18,183 bases of DNA, taken from positions 1 to 18,183 of the forward strand of contig JANPFV010000140.1 in assembly GCA_031423615.1 (NCBI GenBank), written 5' to 3'. The position numbers and the translations under genes were made by a program. This document shows, piece by piece, positions 7,122-13,672 of this stretch (position 1 is its first letter; every line of letters begins with the position of its first letter). The notes beneath the pieces were generated by a model that was given only the letters and a program-made list of their open reading frames with translations, had not been told where the DNA came from and did not search any database. The stretch comes from JADLGJ01 sp031423615 (lineage in GTDB: Bacteria > Omnitrophota > Gorgyraeia > Zapsychrales > JANLHA01).

Positions 7122-7775
7122 CTACCTCATTTTGTGACGTACATTGTGCGGTTCTCTGAAATAAAAGCACAGCATGACGGAGAGAAAAATAAATCCAACC
7201 AAATACCCTCCAAGAACATCTGTTGCCCAGTGAGCGCCTAAATAAATTCTGGAAATGGGAATGGTTAATATCAAAGATGCCAAAAAAAGACTAAGCAATG
7301 CTCTCAAAGGAAGCGAAAACAATTTTTTATAAAGAAGCGTGATTAATATAAATCCAAAAAAGACCGTATAATGGACTACGTGCCCGCTGGGAAAACTTGA
7401 ATGATCAAATTTCTCTGCAACATAAACTATGTCCGACGTTGGTCTAGGTCTATTGATAATAATTTTCAGGACAAGATTTAACGCATCTGCAATAAAAACC
7501 AAAAGCACAAATAAGGACTCCTTGCGATTATTTGTAATCAAATAAATTAAAGAAACCGCTAGGACACAAATTGCAGAAATAATCGAATTACCAAATATGC
7601 TGACATAGGTCAACGGACGGGATAAATCAATTGATCTCTGTTCATTAACCTCCTCTTGTACCTCTTTCGATATATAAATATCTAGGTTGGAATGTGGAAA
7701 GAAATGCACCAGAAGTCCAAGAGAAATAAAACTAATGCAGGAAAGAAGGATGAGTATCTTAATTTTTCTATTCAT
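7122..7775 (-). CDS. PAP2-family membrane phosphatase
   Basis: A 217-residue inner-membrane phosphatase of the type 2 phosphatidic acid phosphatase family. The three-part signature is complete: K104-x4-RP (KIIINRP, 104-110), PSGH (129-132) and SR-x5-H-x3-D (Ser175, Arg176, His182, Asp186). About six membrane segments are visible, the first at 5-25. Family members dephosphorylate undecaprenyl diphosphate, phosphatidylglycerol phosphate or lipid A on the periplasmic side. Its placement between the EamA and two-component genes favours a lipid carrier or lipid A role in envelope remodelling, and it could release the carrier phosphate produced by the ArnT-like enzyme. The exact substrate is not decided by sequence. 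Confidence 0.9.
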   Translation of the reverse strand: MNRKIKILILLSCISFISLGLLVHFFPHSNLDIYISKEVQEEVNEQRSIDLSRPLTYVSIFGNSIISAICVLAVSLIYLITNNRKESLFVLLVFIADALNLVLKIIINRPRPTSDIVYVAEKFDHSSFPSGHVVHYTVFFGFILITLLYKKLFSLPLRALLSLFLASLILTIPISRIYLGAHWATDVLGGYLVGFIFLSVMLCFYFREPHNVRHKMR

Positions 7776-7784
7776 TTTTACCTG

Positions 7785-8219
7785 TTAACTAAAAATTGCA
7801 ATAAGCATAGCCCCTAAAGTGATCAATCCCCCACCTAAGGCAACCTGCCAAGAGAACTTTTCACCCAACAGAAGTACTCCCAATAAAATGGCAATGGCAA
7901 CGCTCAATTTGTCTATTGAGGCCACCTTAGAAACTGGCCCTAATTGAAGTGCTCGATAATAACAAAGCCATGACAAAGCAGTGGTAATTCCGGAAAAAAC
8001 TAGAAATACCCAAGTCTTGCTGGTGATTGTTTGCGGGCGCTGCCATTGATTTGTAGAAAATAAAATAAGTGCCGTCAACACAAGAATAACGCAAATGCGA
8101 ATAAATGTCGCAAGATTTGAATTGATATTAGATACCCCTATTTTACCCAGAACTGCGGTGAGGCCAGCAAAAAAAGCCGAACAAAAAGCAAAGAACTGCC
8201 AAGAACTAATCCATTTCAT
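7785..8219 (-). CDS. Single-domain EamA/DMT-superfamily transporter
   Basis: A 144-residue membrane protein with five hydrophobic segments, the size of one EamA half (two-domain members are about 300 residues). The typical EamA C-terminal block is present: SWLCYYRALQLGPVSKV (about 83-99), IDKLSVAIAILLG and LLGEKFS, then the last helix. Such small members (COG2510 type) should work as dimers. Paired EamA-like proteins (ArnE/ArnF) flip lipid-linked aminoarabinose next to ArnT in enteric bacteria, so a similar role is possible here but not shown. It is the first gene of the minus-strand cluster, with GGAGG nine bases upstream of the ATG and its own promoter with an inverted repeat. Confidence 0.88.
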   Translation of the reverse strand: MKWISSWQFFAFCSAFFAGLTAVLGKIGVSNINSNLATFIRICVILVLTALILFSTNQWQRPQTITSKTWVFLVFSGITTALSWLCYYRALQLGPVSKVASIDKLSVAIAILLGVLLLGEKFSWQVALGGGLITLGAMLIAIFS

Positions 8220-8243
8220 AAAGCATTACCTCCCTAATTCAAT

Positions 8244-8261
8244 TTGTAGTCTATACTACAA
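8244..8261. promoter_or_regulatory. Perfect 7-base inverted repeat overlapping the -10 box
   Basis: TTGTAGT (8244-8250) and ACTACAA (8255-8261) form a perfect dyad with a 4-base spacer, covering the proposed -10 of the EamA unit. The size and location fit an operator for a dimeric regulator. No regulator gene other than the OmpR-type one is in the window. Confidence 0.45.
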
Positions 8262-8281
8262 GTGTGCTGCCACCACATCAA
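8253..8281 (-). promoter_or_regulatory. Promoter of the EamA-PAP2-two-component unit
   Basis: On the minus strand TTGATG (8281-8276) is followed after 17 bases by TAGTAT (8258-8253). Each box matches 4 of 6 consensus bases. Its -10 lies inside a perfect inverted repeat (8244-8261), which suggests repressor or regulator control. Confidence 0.45.
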
Positions 8282-8409
8282 TTACTATCTTTTGGTAAGA
8301 CAAGAAACTCTCATTTAAATGGACAATTATCTTTGCGTACTGACTGGGGGGCTTAAGGATGTAAGAAATTAATGATTTTAAATATGGTCCGCCATGTGTT
8401 AATATTCCT

Positions 8410-8426
8410 TTTAACAAATGATTAAC
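8410..8426 (+). promoter_or_regulatory. Direct repeat TTTAAC-N5-ATTAAC, possible response-regulator site
   Basis: TTTAAC (8410-8415) and ATTAAC (8421-8426) are in direct repeat with an 11-base period, one helical turn, as in PmrA- and PhoP-type boxes. It lies 22 bases before the start of the micropeptide gene. The identification rests on spacing only. Confidence 0.3.
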
Positions 8427-8448
8427 CTTTATAAAAGGAGTTACCATT

Positions 8449-8496
8449 GTGGCTACACAGAAAAAGGCTGCTAAGAAAACAGCCAAAAAGAAATAA
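8449..8496 (+). CDS. Lysine-rich micropeptide (15 residues)
   Basis: A GTG codon at 8449 is preceded by AAAAGGAG, eight bases away. It opens a frame of 15 codons encoding V(M)ATQKKAAKKTAKKK, then TAA. A terminator-like hairpin follows 25 bases later, so the piece has ribosome binding site, frame and terminator. The KKAAKK/KKTAKK pattern is that of lysine-rich histone-H1-like tails seen in many bacterial small basic proteins, suggesting nucleic acid or membrane binding. It could alternatively be a regulatory leader peptide or the leftover of a longer gene, although nothing shows a continuation. The gene is on the plus strand, diverging from the EamA unit. Too short to be confirmed by sequence alone. 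Confidence 0.5.
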   Translation: MATQKKAAKKTAKKK

Positions 8497-8521
8497 GTTA
8501 TTTTAAATACTTTATGCAGAG

Positions 8522-8547
8522 CCTCTTGAGAATCATCAAGGGGTTTT
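8522..8547 (+). terminator. Terminator after the micropeptide
   Basis: CCTCTTGA (8522-8529) pairs with TCAAGGGG (8536-8543), eight pairs including one G-U, with a 6-base loop, followed by TTTTG. It supports the frame at 8449-8496 being an expressed unit. The T-run is short. Confidence 0.55.
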
Positions 8548-8595
8548 GTATTTCAACGGACCTACAATCCATTAATACATTTTCGACTGTTAATA

Positions 8596-8601
8596 TATAA
8601 T
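8596..8601 (+). promoter_or_regulatory. TATAAT -10 box just upstream of the HEPN gene
   Basis: A perfect TATAAT ends 8 bases before the ATG at 8610. A transcript starting at the usual distance would begin at or next to the ATG, and no Shine-Dalgarno sequence is present, so the message may be leaderless. No good -35 box was found, and the local sequence is very AT-rich. Confidence 0.35.
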
Positions 8602-8609
8602 ATTTTCTT

Positions 8610-9242
8610 ATGGAAAAATGGATAGAAAACTTAACCAATGAAATTAGTACGGAATTTCATAACAAGTACCTTTTAGAGAAATTCCATCATATCGTAAACA
8701 ATAACCATGAATTAAGAAAGATGAATGGCACAGTCTTAACATGGATGCACAACGCCTTTACCGATGATTTAGTAATAAGCATTGGCCGGATCTGTGATGG
8801 GGATAATCGAACAGATAGCTTGCTTAGATTCCTAAAAGCACTTAAAGATAAGCCAGAATATTTAACCCGCGAAAGGCATGTTAAATTTTACGAGCCTAAC
8901 CCCATCATTTCTTTTGGAGACTTAAGCTTCGATAAACTTGCCGGCCAAGGCCAAACGACATTCCCTATTTCCATTATTTTGGCTGACATTGAAAATATTA
9001 CTAACCTAGATCCGGTTAGGAAAGTCCTTCAATATCGCAATACCTATATAGCCCATAATGACCGAAATAAAACCCAAAACCCCACCTTTGAGGAGCTATT
9101 TGAGGCATTCAAGATTGTTGAGGATATAATAAAAAAGTACAACCTTCTTATTCGGGCTTCTGCCCTAAGAACCGCGACCCCTACCATCCAAGGGGATTGG
9201 CAGGAAGTATTCACAATCCCCTGGGTTAAATCTTCCCTCTAA
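8610..9242 (+). CDS. HEPN-domain protein of the AbiU2 type
   Basis: A 210-residue soluble, mainly helical protein resembling the HEPN_AbiU2 family, named after a lactococcal phage abortive-infection protein. The late helix carries QYRNTYIAHND, giving Arg143-x5-His149, the R-x4-6-H ribonuclease motif of HEPN domains. The N-terminal helices hold the family's alternating pattern around FTDDLVISIGRICD (50-63). Families of this kind act as RNA-cleaving toxins or phage-defence effectors, but many stand-alone members are untested. It is alone on the plus strand, in AT-rich DNA, with a possible leaderless start and a terminator after its stop. No antitoxin such as MNT is adjacent. Family assignment is by eye and moderate. 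Confidence 0.65.
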   Translation: MEKWIENLTNEISTEFHNKYLLEKFHHIVNNNHELRKMNGTVLTWMHNAFTDDLVISIGRICDGDNRTDSLLRFLKALKDKPEYLTRERHVKFYEPNPIISFGDLSFDKLAGQGQTTFPISIILADIENITNLDPVRKVLQYRNTYIAHNDRNKTQNPTFEELFEAFKIVEDIIKKYNLLIRASALRTATPTIQGDWQEVFTIPWVKSSL

Positions 9243-9274
9243 ACCCCTTTTAAAAGCCCTTCTTTTTAATTCTG

Positions 9275-9300
9275 AGGCCTCTGTGGGGCCTTTTCTTTTC
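9275..9300 (+). terminator. Terminator of the HEPN gene
   Basis: AGGCCTC (9275-9281) pairs with GGGGCCT (9285-9291) through seven pairs, with a TGT loop, followed by TTTCTTTTC. It lies about 30 bases after the HEPN stop codon. Confidence 0.75.
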
Positions 9301-9329
9301 TCAACATATCTTTCTCCCCTATCACAATA

Positions 9330-9366
9330 AAAAGGCCAGCTACGTTATTAGCGCAACTGGCCTTTT
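9330..9366. terminator. Strong two-way terminator between HEPN and gap
   Basis: AAAAGGCCAG (9330-9339) and CTGGCCTTTT (9357-9366) form a perfect 10-base stem with A- and T-runs on both sides, so it can end transcription from either direction. On the minus strand it closes the galT-gap unit, with TTTTTATT following the stem. Confidence 0.85.
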
Positions 9367-9388
9367 GTGTTCGGTCAGAATTTGATAA

Positions 9389-9428
9389 TGTCACATTCGT
9401 GCTGTCATTTGTGTCACATTCGTGCTGT
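9389..9428. repeat. Two 17-base direct repeats with a 23-base period
   Basis: TGTCACATTCGTGCTGT occurs at 9389-9405 and again at 9412-9428, exactly the same. Together with CATTTG between them they give a 23-base period. It sits between the two-way terminator and the end of gap, at the change in base composition. It may be the scar of a mobile element end or a protein-binding site. Only two copies were seen. Confidence 0.7.
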
Positions 9429-9478
9429 TTTTCCTAAATCTAAACTGTCCTTATTTCTTCCAATATTTGTAACTCTAA

Positions 9479-10480
9479 TTATTTCTTGGAGATATAAAGA
9501 ACAAGATCGACGACACGGTTACTATAACCCCATTCGTTGTCATACCAGGACACCACCTTGACAAAGGTGTCATTTAAAGCAATGCCGGCATTGGCATCAA
9601 AAATCGACGTGCGGGAATCTCCCAAGAAATCCGTCGAGACGACTTCGTCTTCCGTGTAACCCAGAATGCCTTTGAGTTCACCTTCGGACGCGGCCTTCAT
9701 GGCGCTTTTAATCTGGTCCCACGTGGCCGGTTTGGCTAATTTGGCCGTTAAATCGACGACGGAAACATCAGCCACCGGAACGCGAAACGCCATCCCGGTT
9801 AATTTACCGTTTAAGGCCGGAATAACCTTACCGACAGCCTTGGCGGCCCCGGTTGCCGAGGGAATAATATTTTGATAAGCCCCGCGGCCTCCCCGCCAAT
9901 CTTTCTTCGACGGGCCGTCAACGGTTTTTTGGGTCGCAGTCACGGCGTGGCATGTTGTCATCAAAGCTTCAACAATACCCCAATTATCATTCAAAACTTT
10001 TGCTACGGGGGCCAAACAATTCGTAGTGCAAGACGCATTGGAAATAACATCCATGTCTTTCTTATAGGTCTTGTGGTTGACACCCATGACAAACATCGGG
10101 GCATCCTTAGACGGAGCGGAAATGATGACTTTTTTTGCGCCCGCGGCCAAATGGGTCTTGGCTTTGTCCATATCGGTAAAAAGGCCGGTGGACTCAATCA
10201 CATAATCTGCACCGACTTCATTCCACTTGAGAGTCGTAGGATCCATGACCGCGCTCATACGGATCTTTTTGCCATTGACGATCAAATGAGAACCTTCCAC
10301 CTTGATTTCCCCCGGGAACGCCCCGTGGGTCGAATCATACTGAAGCATATAAGCCAAATAATCCGGATCAAAAAGATCATTGATTCCAACGATCTCGATA
10401 TTTTTATTCTCGGCGGCCGCGCGAAAAGCCAAACGACCAATACGTCCAAATCCATTAATCCCAACTTTTACAACTGACAT
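9479..10480 (-). CDS. gap: Glyceraldehyde-3-phosphate dehydrogenase (type I)
   Basis: A 333-residue enzyme converting glyceraldehyde 3-phosphate, phosphate and NAD to 1,3-bisphosphoglycerate in glycolysis, reversible for gluconeogenesis. The NAD-binding GINGFGRIGR (7-16) is complete, Asp35 in GINDLF favours NAD over NADP, the catalytic Cys151 is in SNASCTTNC, and the active-site His178 follows in TTCHAVTATQ. The C-terminal WYDNEWGYSNR is typical. Length is normal. AGGAG lies five bases before the ATG. It is the last gene of a unit with two GalT-like genes, starting 37 bases after the second, and is followed by a strong terminator. GC content is clearly higher than in the genes left of 9243. 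Confidence 0.98.
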   Translation of the reverse strand: MSVVKVGINGFGRIGRLAFRAAAENKNIEIVGINDLFDPDYLAYMLQYDSTHGAFPGEIKVEGSHLIVNGKKIRMSAVMDPTTLKWNEVGADYVIESTGLFTDMDKAKTHLAAGAKKVIISAPSKDAPMFVMGVNHKTYKKDMDVISNASCTTNCLAPVAKVLNDNWGIVEALMTTCHAVTATQKTVDGPSKKDWRGGRGAYQNIIPSATGAAKAVGKVIPALNGKLTGMAFRVPVADVSVVDLTAKLAKPATWDQIKSAMKAASEGELKGILGYTEDEVVSTDFLGDSRTSIFDANAGIALNDTFVKVVSWYDNEWGYSNRVVDLVLYISKK

Positions 10481-10517
10481 GACGACTCCTTTTTGTTTTG
10501 TTTCTGTTTTTTAAATA

Positions 10518-11522
10518 TTACTGCGTTGCGCCGCGCAAATACTCGGCGGCAACCGAAGGTGCGGTGCGGACAACATAAAACCCGGTCCCCCACTCAAACC
10601 CCGCTACTCGGGTCAACTGCGGAACGATCTCAATATGCCAATGATAACTCTGCGGATTTTCATAACCCACCGGCATCACATGCAAATAAAAATTATAAGA
10701 CGGATCGGACAAACAAATCTTCATCCGCAATAAAACATCTTTGAGAATGCCGGCCAATTGTTCGCGTTCTTTGTCTCCCATGGTAACAAAGTCCACCGTG
10801 TGCTCCTTCGGGAAAATCCAGCTTTCAAAGGGATACCGTGGCACAAAGGGACAAAAACTGACAAAGCCATCATTGCTCGTAATGATCCGGCGCTTGTCCT
10901 GGTATTCCTGCTCAATCATATCGCAAAAAACACAGCGACCGCGAAAATCGTAATATTTTTGCGCACCTTCGAGCTCTTCGGCCACGTATTTGGGCACCAT
11001 GGGCAAAGCGATAATCTGGCTGTGCGCGTGCTCAACGGAAGCGCCGGCCGATTGCCCATAATTCTTAAAGATCATGATGTACTTAAAACGTTTATCCCGA
11101 GCTAAACTCGCCGAACGGTTTTGAAAAAGCTTGATAACTTGAACAGCTTCGGCCACAGAATAATCGGCAAAATTCTTAAGATGGTCCGGTGTTTCAATCA
11201 CAATTTCATGGGCCCCTATTCCATTGGTCATATCATACAACCCCACACCGCGACGGTTTAACTCGCCTTCAATCCGTAAGGCGGGAAATTTATTAGGAAC
11301 AACTCGGGCCTGCCAACCCACGGTATTAGGAGCATAAGCCCCCGGACGAATAGCGTCGACTTCCGGCGGGGTCTGGGATTCACGGTCATTACAAAACTGA
11401 CAAATTGCGGCCTGTTTGGAAACATGCAGTTCTTTTTCATATTGCGCCGGCCCCAAGGATTTCTCCCGGCCTTCTACAATGACCCAACGGCCGATAATCG
11501 GATCCCGCCTGACTTCAGCCAT
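10518..11522 (-). CDS. galT: GalT-like nucleotidyltransferase, copy with intact active site
   Basis: A 334-residue member of the galactose-1-phosphate uridylyltransferase branch of the HIT superfamily. The N-terminal RRDPIIGRWVI is typical. Zinc ligands Cys41 and Cys44 (CQFC), His105 (GAHE) and His165 can be placed, and the nucleophile is His167 in EHAHSQ. A second CxxC (196-199) and the C-terminal YHWHIE block are present. The start at 11522 is chosen because GGAGG lies nine bases upstream and it overlaps the preceding gene's stop by 8 bases; a longer frame from 11609 would only read into the neighbour. The reaction may be UDP-glucose/galactose-1-phosphate exchange or ADP-glucose phosphorolysis as in related proteins; the symbol is by family only. 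Confidence 0.88.
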   Translation of the reverse strand: MAEVRRDPIIGRWVIVEGREKSLGPAQYEKELHVSKQAAICQFCNDRESQTPPEVDAIRPGAYAPNTVGWQARVVPNKFPALRIEGELNRRGVGLYDMTNGIGAHEIVIETPDHLKNFADYSVAEAVQVIKLFQNRSASLARDKRFKYIMIFKNYGQSAGASVEHAHSQIIALPMVPKYVAEELEGAQKYYDFRGRCVFCDMIEQEYQDKRRIITSNDGFVSFCPFVPRYPFESWIFPKEHTVDFVTMGDKEREQLAGILKDVLLRMKICLSDPSYNFYLHVMPVGYENPQSYHWHIEIVPQLTRVAGFEWGTGFYVVRTAPSVAAEYLRGATQ

Positions 11523-12525
11523 TGATTTTGACCTCCCGCAAAAACTCGGCCACACTTTCCGGAGGAATAGACGAAATATAAAATCCCGAACCTCTCTCAA
11601 ATCCCGCAACCCGTGTCAAACGCGGCAACACTTCGATATGCCAATGATAATCTTCGGCCAATGTTTTCCACTTCGCGCCGGTTTCTCCGTGTCGGAACGG
11701 AGCGGAATGAATCACATAGTTATACGCAGGATCATCCAGTCCAATCTTGATTTTGGTCAAAACAATTTTCATTAACCCAGCCAAATCGTGTTCCTGCCCC
11801 ACAACACCTTTGGCAAAGTCACAATTGTGCTTTTTGGGAAGGATCCAAATTTCAAAAACAAACCGCGGAGCAAACGGCGTCATCGCCACAAAATGCTCCG
11901 TTTCAGCAATAATGCGGACCTTAGCATCCAATTCCTGCTGGATCATGTCGCAGTACAAACACCGCTCACGGTAATTGTAATATTTCTTGGCGCCAGCCAG
12001 TTTTTCTTTGGCGCTAAAAGGGTTGACCGACGTGGCTATGATCTGCGAACGGGAATGACCGATGCGCCGTGAACCGGCGGCCCAGCCATAATTTTTATAA
12101 GCGATGACGTATTGAAAATTGGTGTTCTTATTCAGTTCGTTATATCGCACGGCATAGGTCTCAAAAACCATACGGATCTGTTCCTGGGTCAAGTCGGCCA
12201 TATTCGCGATATGTTCCGGTGTTTCAATCACCACTTCATGAGCCCCGTAATCATTGACCACATCATAAAGGCCGTGACCGTGACGACTGAACTTTCCGTG
12301 ACTGGACAAAAGCGGCGTACCGCTTTCCACGACGCGCACACGCCACGGGGCACCCGAATACGCACGGATCGAAAAAATTTCTTTGTCCTTATTATCACAG
12401 AACGCGCAGGCCGCTTCCTCAAAAGTGTTTTTCTGAGAATCCAAAAAAACACCCGGTCGCCTTGCCCTTTCCGTGGCAATAATGACCCAACGACCGATGA
12501 CCGGATCTTTACGTAATTCTGGCAT
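11515..12525 (-). CDS. GalT-like paralogue with altered nucleophile motif
   Basis: A 336-residue paralogue of the next gene, aligning along its length (LRKDPVIGRWVI at the start, YHWHIEVLPRLTRVAGFE near the end). Cys40, Cys43 (CAFC), His96 (GAHE) and His157 keep the metal site. The HxHxQ motif, however, reads GHSRSQ: position 159, where the uridylylated His should be, is Arg (CGT, one base from CAT), with one extra residue just before the motif. GalT enzymes cannot form the covalent intermediate without that His, so this copy is probably a pseudoenzyme or has a different reaction. The genes overlap by 8 bases, suggesting equal synthesis and possibly a heterodimer. No clear ribosome binding site precedes the ATG; a strong promoter lies 40 bases upstream. 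Confidence 0.85.
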   Translation of the reverse strand: MPELRKDPVIGRWVIIATERARRPGVFLDSQKNTFEEAACAFCDNKDKEIFSIRAYSGAPWRVRVVESGTPLLSSHGKFSRHGHGLYDVVNDYGAHEVVIETPEHIANMADLTQEQIRMVFETYAVRYNELNKNTNFQYVIAYKNYGWAAGSRRIGHSRSQIIATSVNPFSAKEKLAGAKKYYNYRERCLYCDMIQQELDAKVRIIAETEHFVAMTPFAPRFVFEIWILPKKHNCDFAKGVVGQEHDLAGLMKIVLTKIKIGLDDPAYNYVIHSAPFRHGETGAKWKTLAEDYHWHIEVLPRLTRVAGFERGSGFYISSIPPESVAEFLREVKING

Positions 12526-12567
12526 ATATTAAAGAAAAAGCCTTAAGCAAATGTTTAAAGACGAAGG

Positions 12568-12595
12568 ATTATACCATAACACAAAAAGGGTGCAA
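12568..12595 (-). promoter_or_regulatory. Extended -10 promoter for the galT-galT-gap unit
   Basis: On the minus strand TTGCAC (12595-12590) is followed after 16 bases by a perfect TATAAT (12573-12568), preceded by TG one base away, an extended -10. It begins 4 bases after the stop of the ornithine cyclodeaminase-family gene and lies about 43 bases before the first GalT-like start. One of the clearest promoters in the window. Confidence 0.75.
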
Positions 12596-12598
12596 ATT

Positions 12599-13594
12599 TT
12601 ATATCCCTACCAAATTTATCTGGAGTCCCACCTTTTTTTGCAGGGCTTTACGAAAAATCAGATCCGCCATGGCTAAATCCTGAATCGCCAAACCTGTGGA
12701 GTCAAAAATCGTAATTTCTTTCTGCGCTGTGCGGCCTTTTTTCCTTCCGCAGACAATCTCCCCGAGTTCGGCATAAATATCTTTTCGCGCCAAAATCTTT
12801 TTGGAAATAGGCACATTGATCTCGCCGCTATGGCTGGCCTGGCGATAATCGTCTACCACCACCTTGGCTTTTTTAAAAATAGCAGGGTCGAGTTCTTCCT
12901 TTCCCGCAGCGTCCGCGCCAATCGCATTAATGTGCGTTCCCGGCCTGATCCAGGACGCTTTCACAACCGGTTTATGCGCGGGGGTTGTCGTCACCACAAT
13001 ATCGGCGGATTGCACACAATCCTTGACCGTCGCGAAGGTTTCCATCTTTTCGTTAGGACGCTTCATATCTTGCAAGAATTTCTCGACGATGGGTTTGTCT
13101 TTGCCCCACACCTTCACAGTTCTGATTTTAAAAATTTCTCTTAAACCAGAAAGTTGGGTCCGGGCCTGCGCGCCGCATCCTACCAAGGATACGGTTTGGC
13201 TTTCAGGCCTCGCCAAATATTTCGCCGCCACCGCACCCGCGGCACCGGTTCGAATGTTGGTCAAAAATGTTCCGTCCATGAGACTTAAGGGAAATCCTGT
13301 TTTGGGATCGTTTAAAATAACAACTGCCATGACCGACGGGAAACCACTTCCGGAATTATTGGCGTGGGTATTGACCCATTTCAAACTGCATTTGGCGGTT
13401 TCCTCGGCAAAAGCGGGCATGGCCCGAAAGTCACCGTGGTATTGAGGCAGATTTAAATAAAGCTTAGGCGGCATAACCGCCCGCCCAAGGCCAAATTGCG
13501 CAAAAATATTCTCCACAGCGGCGATCGCCGCTTTCATATCGAGGAGTGACGTTACGGTTTTGCGATCAAGAATTAACGTTGTTTTGTTTTTCAT
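12599..13594 (-). CDS. Ornithine cyclodeaminase/alanine dehydrogenase family protein
   Basis: A 331-residue NAD(P)-binding enzyme of the ornithine cyclodeaminase/mu-crystallin family. Seen are FRAMPAF (56-62), the substrate-site Lys72 in CSLKWVNTH, the MDGTFLTNIRTGAAGAVAA block (107-125), the Rossmann turn VGCGAQA (138-144) and IGADAAGKEELD in the C-terminal half. Family members make proline from ornithine, act as alanine dehydrogenase, or reduce imines such as in siderophore building-block synthesis, and sequence alone does not choose between them. Length is normal. The ATG directly follows an inverted repeat that may regulate translation. No amino acid or siderophore genes adjoin it. Confidence 0.92.
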   Translation of the reverse strand: MKNKTTLILDRKTVTSLLDMKAAIAAVENIFAQFGLGRAVMPPKLYLNLPQYHGDFRAMPAFAEETAKCSLKWVNTHANNSGSGFPSVMAVVILNDPKTGFPLSLMDGTFLTNIRTGAAGAVAAKYLARPESQTVSLVGCGAQARTQLSGLREIFKIRTVKVWGKDKPIVEKFLQDMKRPNEKMETFATVKDCVQSADIVVTTTPAHKPVVKASWIRPGTHINAIGADAAGKEELDPAIFKKAKVVVDDYRQASHSGEINVPISKKILARKDIYAELGEIVCGRKKGRTAQKEITIFDSTGLAIQDLAMADLIFRKALQKKVGLQINLVGI

Positions 13595-13595
13595 G

Positions 13596-13643
13596 TTATC
13601 CCAATTCCTGCCGTCAAGATGGGTTTATGAAAAATTGGGATAA
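13596..13643 (-). promoter_or_regulatory. Inverted repeat in the leader of the OCD-family gene
   Basis: TTATCCCAATT (13596-13606) and AATTGGGATAA (13633-13643) are a perfect 11-base inverted repeat with a 26-base loop. The 3' arm of the RNA hairpin ends one base before the ATG at 13594 and lies against the likely Shine-Dalgarno (GGCAGGA). It could be an operator or a hairpin masking the ribosome site. There is no T-run, so it is not a terminator. Confidence 0.6.
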
Positions 13644-13672
13644 TCTAAATCTGTTCCATTCTAAAGTCAGGA

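Noticed and set aside
8256..8486. 76-codon minus-strand frame upstream of the EamA gene
   Set aside because: It covers the EamA promoter and inverted repeat and the micropeptide unit, has no ribosome site, and its product resembles no known protein.
8449..9242. Micropeptide and HEPN gene as a toxin-antitoxin pair
   Set aside because: A terminator and separate promoter lie between them, and a 15-residue Lys-rich peptide is not a known antitoxin type for HEPN proteins.
9389..9428. CRISPR array
   Set aside because: Only two copies, 17 bases each, with a 6-base gap; no spacer-sized unit and no cas genes.
9872..10477. 201-codon plus-strand frame opposite the gap gene
   Set aside because: It lies wholly opposite a well-conserved GAPDH and its product looks like no protein; it is a by-product of the codon pattern on the other strand.
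11523..11609. N-terminal extension of the second GalT-like protein to a start at 11609
   Set aside because: It would overlap the preceding gene by 95 bases and add a non-family sequence; the ATG at 11522 has GGAGG and the family's typical N-terminus.
12864..13445. 193-codon plus-strand frame opposite the OCD-family gene
   Set aside because: The opposite strand encodes a clear enzyme with all family motifs, and no ribosome site supports this frame.
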